Source of the DNA: Cristatella mucedo | Taxonomy: Eukaryota > Bryozoa > Phylactolaemata > Cristatellidae | Length of the DNA stretch: 64,000 nucleotides | Reading direction: 5' to 3' | Assembly (NCBI GenBank): GCA_009760855.2 | Contig: WPIO01000009.1 | Span: forward strand, 2,147,501 to 2,211,500 | Shown: positions 55,604 to 64,000 of the stretch, piece by piece | How positions within the stretch are numbered: the stretch's first letter is position 1 | How the letters are laid out: each line of letters begins with the position of its first letter | The notes under the pieces: generated by a model | What the model was told of the DNA's origin: nothing | Seen by the model: the letters and a program-made list of their open reading frames with translations, nothing else | Database searches by the model: none | Translations under genes and position numbers: made by a program

Positions 55604-57788
55604 CGAGAAAAAGAGAGCGAAAGAGAGAGAGAGAGGTGGGCAAGAGACCCACATAGAAAACGAGGCTAAGCAGAATTAAAACCGGTTAGAACGACGGGCA
55701 ATGGAAGGGTTCTGAAAAGAGCGGCCTGCTACATTGGTACATTGGCGGAACCACGTGATAGTCACTATCTAAGTGGCCATTTCGGCCAATTTTCGCTGGC
55801 CGAAGGCACTGGAGGACGCGCCGAGACCCCCGTGCGATCCCGTCACTCCAACTCTGGCTTTGTCTCTGCCTTACATATACCGAAAAAAGCATGCCATTTT
55901 GGCTAGTCTTAAAATGGATAGCTAAAGAAACGTGTTGGCATGCAAAGGAAATCCATTCGGACTCTGAGAAGGATGCGAGGAACCGGTTGGTTTTTTTTAT
56001 AGCTTTTTTACGTACATTTCGGAACGAGACATAAAAGAAAATCAATAGCCGCCGAGAAAATGTTTTTATTCATAAAATAAGCGATGCAGTTTCGCAGCGC
56101 AGTAGCTAAGTGTTCTTGTAACATGGTGCAACATATTCCTGACTTTGGAAGAACAGGAACTAAAGGTACGATCTCCAAAGGATTGGAGAATTGGTGGAGA
56201 TGCAGCTGAATCACCAGTCTTTTGTCTGGACAATTTTTGCTTAGTTTGATCACGATGAAATTGATAGTAATGAGAAGGTCAATAACTAAGCAATAATCTC
56301 AACAGTTTGGTTGTTCTCAGTTGAAGGTTGGTCATCAAGGTGAAGGTGAGACCCCTATAAGAATCTTGACTCAGTATCCCTTCGAGCTCCACTGCAGCCG
56401 CCTGCCGAATGTATTGCATTTTCAGCCAATGCTTGCAAATCCGCGGCAAGTGGCCACGCATTGATGGCCAAATAATCATGCACAGCTCATCTACCCTTTT
56501 ATTCCTGTGCGGTTTGCGTGCTTATCTGTGCATGCTTCCATGTGCGCGTTCCAAACCAAGAGTCCTACAACAAACTCGTGAGCGTTTTCTTGTGTCTGTG
56601 CATGCTCGCCTATAAGAGGTAGCTTGCTACGTCATTAACTTTTGGTTATTGCTTCTCTTGCCGCGCTGCTGCGCGCTGTAAGGACCTGGAGGGAACCGGT
56701 TCTCTCAGGGTGCTTCACGAAAACTTATTAGTATTGTTGCATTATTACAATCGTTCTGGGCATTGGAGCGAGAAAAACTTCTTGCGCGAATCACCGCCAT
56801 CTAAAGCAAACACTCACGCCTTACTTTTTCTGACTTTTTCTGTGCTAGACACAGCTTTCTTTGCAAGCTTTGCAGCTTTTTTCTTTCTTTATTTGCTTTT
56901 CAGCTCTTTGCAGCTTTCTTTGCAAGGACCTGCAGCTCTGGCAGCACTGCAGTCTAGTTGGGGCTTGAGATCCGCTCTATTAAAACCTTATCACTTTCTT
57001 AGGACTGGCCGTGTCTCACTGACCTCAATAATAATTTATGTTGCGAGATACTTACTGTTACTTAATTGTGTAGCTTTATCTGTCGATAACTTCATATTGT
57101 ATACGATTCCGAAAACGATATCGATTGCCCGAAAAATACGCAATGGCTTTTAAAAGATTATTACATCGACAACTACTCTCCTACTGCCGACTATGGCACA
57201 TCCTTTTCAGCGGTCCTGAGCTGCTACTTATATGCTACTCACTACCTCAACTGCTCTCCTGACTCTGCTATGCTTCCCACTTTCTCTTTGTTGCGTGAGA
57301 CGAAGTCAGTTGGCTACCGAATGCGTACCGAAAGCCGCTTAGGCTGTGAGTGCGCTATACAAAACTCTCCTGCGTAACACCCACATGGTCTTTATGACTT
57401 TGTGGAGTTACAGACGGAGATACATTACATCGGTTACTGTCTGTCTGCGGCCATAGTTACCGCCCGTGCGAAGTATGCGACGGTCACTGTCCGCCTAGGA
57501 GCAATACACGTTGTGAGGACTGTGGTGTCGCGGCGTCACGTAACAGTGAATTTCGATCGAGAGAAGCCGTTCGGTCTGCGAGCAAAGATAATCGGCCCCA
57601 TCACTGACACGATAGAAGATACCAGCAAGAACCATCCAATACCCGAGTGGGCTCTAGGACAGCCCTGCGCCCACGAAGAAGTCACGCTCAAGGTGCGGCT
57701 AGCTGAAGCGGACAGCAACGATCCTGGAATTGTGATATGTGGACCAAACAGCCACTATGTCGATTTGCCACCAATGTCAGCGCTGTAG
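51993..57788 (+). CDS. FAM78-like protein, spliced
   Basis: Three exons are well supported: one ending 52410, then 54930-55333 and 57499-57788 (stop TAG). Phases match and splice sites are GT-AG. The protein follows FAM78 from about residue 20 of that family to its end. FQVTSLDTG and a PAFRAKATV block lead to FGWITAVSDW, then RWELPYVHISCSDGESPPWY (family SSWELP...SDSDG...PWY), LPRVPWRVLLP and YYSWLALKNLNTG. RRHVTVNFDREKPFGLRAKI and EWALGQPCAHEEV close the match. FAM78A/B are small vertebrate proteins of about 283 residues and unknown function, so none is claimed here. No signal peptide or membrane segment is evident in the core. The N-terminus has two models: a first exon 51993-52174 spliced to 52315 (323 residues), or an ATG at 52229 without that intron (291 residues). 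Large introns are filled with LINE pieces. Confidence 0.75.
52229..52410 (+). CDS. FAM78-like exon with family start
   Basis: The conserved part begins at about 52316 (FQVTSLDTGFEPGEPTVMED) and ends at TTCAG|GTAAGC. From ATG 52229 the frame is open, reading MLVGISLSGQSRKK. If the upstream exon is used, this exon begins at 52315 instead. Confidence 0.6.
52640..53480 (-). mobile_element. L2-like LINE, old copy in FAM78-like intron
   Basis: The reversed tail CGTAGCGTCCGACGAG, TTTTTCCTAGGCACTTTAA lies at 52.67 kb. The reversed ORF2 C-terminus follows (minus frame reads HSLAPAYLSETLP) to about 53.27 kb, and LINE sequence continues from 53375 after the plus-strand tail. Confidence 0.6.
53285..53365 (+). 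mobile_element. L2-like LINE tail inserted in the older LINE
   Basis: GAAGTGCCTAGAAAGCGATT, CAGTTCTCCGAGGGTGC and TATTATTACG are in the opposite orientation to the flanking LINE. Confidence 0.6.
53485..54925 (+). other. FAM78-like intron, ordinary sequence
   Basis: Contains a 10-bp hairpin GCGCCGGCGT/ACGCCGGCGC at about 53870-53897 and otherwise nothing recognised. Confidence 0.5.
54930..55333 (+). CDS. FAM78-like central exon
   Basis: Acceptor TATCTCCAG, donor ACTG|GTACGT. Its 404 bases encode the most conserved stretch: FGWITAVSDW, GRWELPYVHISCSDGE, PPWYARAAC, LPRVPWRVLLPGGY and YSWLALKNLNT. Confidence 0.85.
55490..55636. repeat. imperfect (GA)n microsatellite in intron
   Basis: GAGA with GAAA, GCGA and GTGA interruptions. 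Confidence 0.95.
56060..56260 (-). mobile_element. L2-like LINE ORF2 fragment
   Basis: The minus frame reads NPLEIVPLVPVLPKSGICC, a shifted version of the family's FGDRAF...APKAWN block. ACGATCTCCAAAGGATT on plus matches other minus-strand copies. Confidence 0.5.
57165..57435 (+). mobile_element. second LINE family, 3' fragment
   Basis: Shares CTACTCTCCTACTGCCGACT, ACTACCTCAACTGCTCTCC, ACCGAAAGCCGCTTAGGC and AGTTACAGACGGAGA with 60.3 kb and, inverted, with 40.3-40.5 kb. It ends about 65 bases before the last FAM78-like exon. Confidence 0.6.
57499..57788 (+). CDS. FAM78-like last exon
   Basis: The acceptor CTGTCCGCCTAG gives GAIHVVRTVVSRRHVTVNF in phase with the previous exon. It ends DLPPMSAL and TAG. 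The open frame extends 5' to 57402, but that part is intronic on family comparison and lies next to a repeat. Confidence 0.8.
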
Positions 57789-57976
57789 TCTGTGAGTCGA
57801 CCAAGCCTAGTCCAGACACCGTCCATGCGACTTGTGGTCGGACGGTGTCTAGTAGGAGGCCGAATTTTTCTTCAATGGTATTTTTGTTAACTGGTAGCAG
57901 CAGCGAGCCGGCTGTGTCAATCTTTTGCCGCCAGCGCGCTGCCGCCCCCTTCGGAGGCGCTGCAGCTGCTGAGTAA

Positions 57977-57982
57977 AATAAA
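57977..57982 (+). terminator. poly(A) signal of FAM78-like gene
   Basis: AATAAA lies 189 bases past the stop codon. Confidence 0.45.
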
Positions 57983-57989
57983 AAGATGA

Positions 57990-58405
57990 ATTTGGACACA
58001 CTGAAGCCTCTCAAGTCAAGTGGGCAGCTTGCTGTGGCAGTCTGATGCTCGCGCTGTGACCTTGATCTACACTAGTAGGAAACCAAGAGCTGAGGTGACA
58101 TAAAAAGTGAGGTTCTGAGATTTAGGTGTCCAATATTTGCATAGGATTCATCTTACTTGCTAAAATAAATAGCGGGAATGCACTGTCTTAGTGAACAGTC
58201 CTTTATTCAAATCAAACACGCTCAAGCAGCCGTACAGACTGGCAAGCTTTCCTTCCAATTATACATTCCTAATAGCCTTACTTTAAAGTAGAGATTCAAT
58301 AATTTTCACGAAGAAGCGCCTCTCAAAGTGACAAGATATTCAAATTAATACTTGCGGAAAACACCGAAACTGATCCGAGAAGAATGCAACTTTTTTCTTT
58401 TTGGA
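57990..58405. other. intergenic, no gene seen
   Basis: Nothing was recognised. Confidence 0.4.
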
Positions 58406-58410
58406 AGTGT

Positions 58411-58590
58411 GTGGTGATGCTGGCAGCGTGCTCGTCCCTAGTGGTGATGCTGGCAGCGTGCTCGTCCCTAGTGACCCAGGTCGTGTGTTTGAGGCCCGCA
58501 GCAGGCAATTCCTTATTGCCCCCCTCGCTAAGGAGGCTGACCGGAGCAAAGAGTCTTGAACATCTATGTAAAGGAGGCCGTTGAATCAGC
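58411..58590 (+). mobile_element. SINE B with duplicated head
   Basis: A 30-base block beginning GTGGTGATGCTGGCAGCG occurs twice in a row (58411-58440, 58441-58470). The B-box-like GGTCGTGTGTTTGAGGCCC, CAATTCCTTATTGCCC and the SINE B end follow. Confidence 0.55.
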
Positions 58591-58629
58591 GAACATCAGC
58601 TTTTTCCCTGTGTGCCCAAGGATATGGTT

Positions 58630-58775
58630 TCGCCCCTTCGTCCTCGCGAGTTAACGTGCTCGAACCCCACGACCCAGGTCCCTGTCTAAGTCCTGCATCG
58701 GGCAATTCTTTAATACCCCCATGCAAGCCAAAGGCTCATCTGCAGCTATATATAAATGGGGCTGCTGTGTCGGCT
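58630..58775 (+). mobile_element. SINE B-like copy, rearranged
   Basis: GTCCTGCATCGGGCAATTC, TTTAATACCCCCATGCAAGC and GCAGCTATATATAAATGGGG match the SINE B body and end. Confidence 0.5.
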
Positions 58776-58779
58776 ATAA

Positions 58780-59640
58780 TTCAATTTTGTACTTTCTACT
58801 TTGTAAATTTTGTATTCAATTTTGTACTTTCTTTAAACTGAGATGGCTTAATCAAGGACGTCGCACGACGATTAGGGTGCCATCGGATCGCTTCGCACTG
58901 TATCTTACTGAGTAGAGTATAGGCAACAATTAATACAACAATGCGGACAATTTCATCGAGTTGGCTGACAGTGCATAGCAATCACCAAGTGTAAACTCTT
59001 AATGTTGAGATCTGATTACCTCTACTGCTCCAGTTCCAGAAATATCTGGTGAGTGAATCCCATTGTTGCTCGCTCAAAGCCTAAGCACATTTCTGTTACA
59101 ATTGGCATGCAGGCGTATTTGTGCGGCGGAGATACACTTGGTAGCAACGAGTAGCAGAAAAAAGTACGGGAGAGGAATCGACCGAACGCGAGCTGCGCCA
59201 TAATGTTTGCTTGAGCTCACACGTTTTTTTTTTACTCAAAGTGCAACATTACCTCTCGGTCAGAAACGGTTGTTAAATATTATAAACCCTGTAGCAGCTA
59301 TCTTGCCATGTTTAAAACTGAGGTCATACAATGGCTGCAGCTGCTGCAGAACGGCCAGAGAAAATGGCTGCAGCTGCACCAAAGTAGCACTTGATGTGCA
59401 CTTGCCACTCACTCGCTCATGGTTCTTGCGGGATCTTTAATTCGGAGGTGGCCAAGTGCTGTAGCTATCAGAGATCGCTTGTGCATGTGCTTCTAAGGTT
59501 TGCTAAGTTTCTAGTCTGGCCATAGAAGTGCTAGTAATGTAGAGGGCTCCAATGTAATAACCCAAAAAACCCACGACTTCATAGGAATTACAGGTACGGA
59601 GATACCCAGGCTAGATCCTTTCCTATCCCGGCTCATGCCC
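58780..59640. other. intergenic, no gene seen
   Basis: Nothing was recognised. Confidence 0.4.
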
Positions 59641-59645
59641 CCCCC

Positions 59646-59745
59646 CCGCGCCTCCGCAGACACGCGTGCCCGCGCCTCCGCAGACACGCGTGTCCGCGCC
59701 TCCGCAGACACGCGTGCCCGCGGCTCCGCAGACACGCGCAAGAGC
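59646..59745. repeat. 24-bp minisatellite, about 4 units
   Basis: The units share GCCTCCGCAGACACGCGTG with CCCGC or TCCGC joins. The period is a multiple of three, so the minus strand reads an ARVSAEAR-type octapeptide. There is no sign of a gene. Confidence 0.9.
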
Positions 59746-59749
59746 TCTC

Positions 59750-60240
59750 GATCAGATATTCGCACGCGATCGCACGCTTTCAGCTACAATTAGAACAGAA
59801 TTCTGAATCTCTAACCCCCACGAAGGTCGCATTCTCTCTCCAGTATGTGTCCTCTTAGGTAAACAAATTCACATGTGAATCGCGAAACCGTAGACCCTTG
59901 ACTCATCGATGCAGTGCATTATTATTATTATAATGCGGGAGGTCCAAAACAGTCGAGCTTCCTCTTCCTTTCTGCTCCGTTCTCCGTTCTCTGACCGTTT
60001 CGCACTGGTGGAATGCTGCAAAAGGACTTGCAGACGTTCTCGAAAAGTTTGTGCAACGTCCGGCGCAGCCCAGATATACTAAGAATTACTGCAGACGTTA
60101 AACCAGGAAGAAACTACAAAGAACGTGCTTTCAAAAGCCTGTAAAAAAAGACCAGGACTCACTGTTCGTCGACCGTCGCAAAATGGAGAATATCAGCCGC
60201 ACTTGACAAGGGCAAGTCAGTTTCCATAAACGCTGTTCTA
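59750..60240. other. intergenic, no gene seen
   Basis: A short ATTATTATTATAATG at about 59925 may be a LINE tail remnant. Nothing else was seen. Confidence 0.4.
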
Positions 60241-60244
60241 TAAA

Positions 60245-60505
60245 AAGCCTCTGCTCTCCTGGTGCCGACCGCGGCACATCCGTTCCAGCCGTCTTGAGCT
60301 GCTGTTTCCAGGCTACTCACTACCTCAACTGCCCTCCTGACTCATCAATGCTCTTCACTTTCTTTCGGTTGCGTGAGATGTTGGCTACCGTACGCATACC
60401 GAAAGACGCTTAGGCTTTGAGTGCGATATAGAAAGCTCTCGTGCGCGTAGCGTCCACTTGGTATGTGCGCCATTGCGAAGTTACAGACGGAGAGAAAATA
60501 CATCC
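60245..60505 (+). mobile_element. second LINE family, 3' fragment
   Basis: Matches the 57.2-kb copy block by block: CACTACCTCAACTGCCCTCC, TTGCGTGAGATG, ACCGAAAGACGCTTAGGC, GAAGTTACAGACGGAGA. Confidence 0.6.
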
Positions 60506-60509
60506 GACA

Positions 60510-62225
60510 TCCGCTGTCGGATCCGAAATTCTAATTCCGACTGACCGCAACCATTTCCGTAAAAGCACTCAGGTCGAAGCCTAGAAGCTTAGAGATCCTC
60601 GCGCTGCCTTAGAGGATCACTTGTTGGCTTCTTTGTGAGCCAGAGAGACAATATCCGCTGTACAAATCCTACAGCATCTTTAAGCCCCTCCCTTTCCCGG
60701 CTCTGCCTCAACTTCCACCTTGAAGACTGCAGCTGCTGATTCAGTCTCGCGATTCGTATCCCCGCCTAAAAAGATTGAATGTACCGAAATCTTCAGTACT
60801 CAATAACAAAAACCTTCTTCTAAGATGCACCCTAGCTGCTGCCAACTATTACCAACGTAATACAAAGGTTTCCTCAGCTTCCGTGTTTCATGCTGCACCC
60901 TTCAAACAGGCTGCTTCCGTGCCGCTGAGCGCTAGACCACGAGGATCTTGAATGACTTCCACTAACTCTCCCTTATGTCATTACTATAAAAGATAATCGA
61001 ACGAGTTGAATGAAATTGCTAACTTTAAAAACTAAAATGAAGAATTCACTAAAGCGTAAAACCTAGCAAGTAAGTTCCAGTCAGAATTTCGAGCAATTCG
61101 CTACCCAAGTCGGTGATACAACGAGTGGATTGCGACCTTTTTCAGAATTATGACAGTGATCTGATCGAGAGACCTCGGTCTTACCAAGTTCAATGCTGAG
61201 CTTCTGACATCTAGATTCATGTAGTGGAATTTTTTTGGGTGGAAGTGCGAAAGTAAAAGAACTATGTCAAAATGGGAAGCAGAATGTTTCTCGAAGTTCA
61301 TATGCTTGACGCCCGTCTTGAAAACTCACGGAGAACGCGGGCGCTTACTCCGAGTAGCAGGCCGTGCGCTTTCACCAGGACAGACAGGACTTAGATCTTC
61401 GTTACCAAGGGCAGTAAAATGAAAACAATATGGGGCCTGTGTTTGACGGCGTCTCCGAGAAAATGATGTACAGTACTGCCGCAAATCCAGCCAGAACATC
61501 TACTCATTTTTGAGCCCTTGAAGTCGTCATTTTTGCATGACTTTAAAGTAGTGCATATTACTTTTGATTAATTTCCCTTTCTTTCCGACGAACTGTTAAC
61601 GACAGGAAGCGAATTTTTCAGTTATACTCGTCGGAAATTGGTACCCTGGTCATACAGTAGTCTGTTGGGAATAATGGCCGTATTCTGTACTTGTAATGCA
61701 TATGCAATTAGGAAATAACACTGACTACGCAGGGAAAGAATTTGGCTACATATTTGTATTCTTATGAGCACATTGAGAAGGAGATGATTGTGCTCCCAGG
61801 ACACCGACACTGAGATTTCGCAGACGCATTGGAAGAAAAACTGTGAGGCGTATGTTGACCGCCCTGGTCTGAACACCCCGTTTCTGCGAACGCTTAACGA
61901 TATACGAGGCATGAAGGAAGTAATCGAGGCGCTCGCTTCCTTGCGGTGACCACGTGGCGACGCGAGCTTCTTGACCTTGACCTTTACCTAGGCGGCGGAG
62001 GGAGGTTGTTTGACTCGGGGAATGCAGCAACTCAGCGCGAGGTTCTGTCGAGCGTCTCGCGAGATCTCCAGCAGAGTAGCATCTCGTATCCGAGCCGCGT
62101 AAAGCCACCGATTGCGAGCAGCTCGGAAGCGCTCTCCAAAGTTTGATCATATTTCGTTCGGCAATTACGAAGCTGCAACTGCGCTTGCAAATAGAATAGT
62201 GCGTACTTATAAGTGAGGTGAAATA
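60510..62225. other. intergenic, no gene seen
   Basis: Open frames of up to 134 codons on minus near 61.75-62.15 kb have no recognisable family. Confidence 0.4.
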
Positions 62226-62572
<347 letters not shown>

Positions 62573-62599
62573 GGAATGTACGAAGGCCACTAATTTTTA

Positions 62600-63928
62600 C
62601 CGCTCTGAATATCCTAAAGCACTACTTGGCTCTGATATGGCGGCTCCGGAGCCCGATCAGGATTTCTCAAGTCACGCGCGTGGGCGCTTACGAGCTCGCC
62701 CGGGCCGCGACCGACAGGTGCCGCTTGCTAGCCGCCGCCGGCGAGACAAAAAACTGGGCTCGCCACGCGCACATAATGCCCTGTGCGAGTCGACGGTCAG
62801 GCTTCGTCTGTCCGCCGTTGATGTTTTCTGGCGCCCTCTACATCTCGCGTCAGCAATCCTTCCATTGGCTGCTCACTCGCCGCTGCCGCCGGCAGCGGCG
62901 GCCGGGCCGGATCGGGGCACCGGTCGAGCGCGGGAATTCCGAGAATTTCGGCCCGCTCTTCGAGCGCACCCTTCGCTCGGGTACCCGGGGGCGGAGAGGG
63001 CGGCGGCGGCGGCGGCGGCGGGCTGGGGGAGCGCGGAGGGGGCGCGGGCTCGATAGCCTATCCGCTGGCGCGGCAGTAGTTCGCGCATGCGCGCGTCGAG
63101 CGTAGCCCGTTCGCGGCCGAAGCACTTTCGCGCCCCGTCTCGTTGCTGCGGCTGGCGACGTTTCTTGGTTTTCACCAAAGAGCGGTGGGGCGGCGGCGGC
63201 GGCGGCCTGCGAGGCGCAGCGTAGGAGCGTTGTACCGGGCGAAGAGCTGCTGCTGCATCGTCATTCGCTTCTTGCGTCCCGTTGATTGACGGTCACCAGT
63301 GAGGCACCGAAAACGGCTGCCTCACTGGTGGGGGGCGGTTGCGGCGGTTCGGGAGGGACGGCGCTGCTGCTGCTGCTGTCTGTCGCCCCGAATCACGCTG
63401 CAGCACGTCGCTAGCTGCCTCGAGCCGAAGAAGTGCGGCGCGGCCTCACGGCTGCCGCGCGGCCGCGCGGCGTCGCAATGCAGATTAAATTAGCCCAGCT
63501 CGATGTGCGCGGTAGTAGTAGCGCGGCTTGCGCCTGTTTGCTCTCGGCAGTCAGCAATGCGATTACTCCCGGCCTAAATGTAGCGATTCTAAGAATACGA
63601 TGCTTGTAAAAGAAAAAATAAAAGATGGCCCAATTGACGCGTGAACTCCGGCGGCCATGCGCGTCTCGCTCGCGCCTGGCTGCCCGAGGCCGTCTTCCAC
63701 TGCCGCCGGCCAAGCAAAGCGGACGGGACGAGACGAAAAGGTAGCGATCCCGAAAAGATATCGAACGGCAGAGTGTGCCAACGTGAATATCGAGCAATGG
63801 CGACACCGCCTCTCCGCTTGTTTGCACTCCGTCAACGCGAAAGGAATCTATCCGGGTGCGTCACGTTGCTCAACGATCGACGGACTACGGCATTTAGCGA
63901 GCGGGGGTGGCCCATCCCATCCCATCGC

Positions 63929-63930
<2 letters not shown>
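62600..63930. promoter_or_regulatory. CpG-island-like region, gene start not identified
   Basis: CpG-dense sequence with GGC repeats near 63003-63021 and 63190-63206, and CTG repeats at 63365-63379. Frames of 90-241 codons overlap on both strands and are arginine/alanine-rich, so they look accidental. It may be a promoter for a gene beyond the window. Confidence 0.4.
63083..63092. promoter_or_regulatory. NRF1-type palindrome
   Basis: GCGCATGCGC occurs within the CpG-rich region, the same 10-mer as upstream of FMO. Confidence 0.35.

Positions 63931-63931
<1 letters not shown>

Positions 63932-64000
<69 letters not shown>
63932..64000. repeat. (GA)n microsatellite running off the window
   Basis: Perfect GA repeat to the last base. 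Confidence 0.95.

Noticed and set aside
57402-57498. 5' extension of the last FAM78-like exon as coding
   Set aside because: The frame is open, but its first part lies in a dispersed LINE fragment, the family match begins only after the acceptor at 57498, and that acceptor fits the phase.

Overview
The window is metazoan nuclear DNA, most likely from an invertebrate. It holds spliced genes with GT-AG introns, one isolated tRNA gene, CpG-dense promoter-like regions, many microsatellites, and many copies of L2/CR1-type LINEs and tRNA-derived SINEs. I see no bacterial, plastid or viral gene organisation. The species cannot be named from sequence alone.

Layout. From 1 to 36 kb I recognise no protein-coding host gene. 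This part is intergenic DNA full of retrotransposon remnants, with one tRNA-Glu(TTC) gene at 18.7 kb, a foldback-like element carrying TTTAGGG-type repeats at 20.7-21.5 kb, and a LINE nested in another LINE at 28.7-32.9 kb. From 36.3 to 39.7 kb lies a CpG-rich promoter region. It leads into a complete seven-exon flavin-containing monooxygenase (FMO) gene, 38689-45983 on +, encoding 586 residues with all hallmark motifs and a C-terminal hydrophobic anchor. From 46 to 51 kb lie a GA microsatellite, a long perfect-type hairpin, a second subrepeat-bearing inverted-repeat element, a homogeneous 20-bp CpG satellite and an R2-like LINE fragment. A second gene on + (51993-57788) encodes a FAM78-like protein of unknown function. 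Its core exons are clear but its N-terminus is uncertain. The rest is repeats, ending in another CpG-rich segment from 62.6 kb that may be the promoter of a gene outside the window.

Repeat biology. One L2-like LINE family dominates (over 20 pieces). Its 3' end is a hairpin-forming segment followed by (ATT)n. A tRNA-derived SINE (called SINE A here) carries the same 3' end, so it probably uses the LINE's reverse transcriptase. A second tRNA-derived SINE (SINE B) lacks that tail. Insertions inside other insertions give a relative order of events. LINE pieces also lie in FMO and FAM78-like introns, one directly against the FMO exon 2 splice acceptor.

Most long open frames in the GC-rich and satellite regions are composition artefacts and are not annotated as genes. 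Exon limits come from splice consensus, phase and protein family conservation read by eye. No alignment or transcript data were available.
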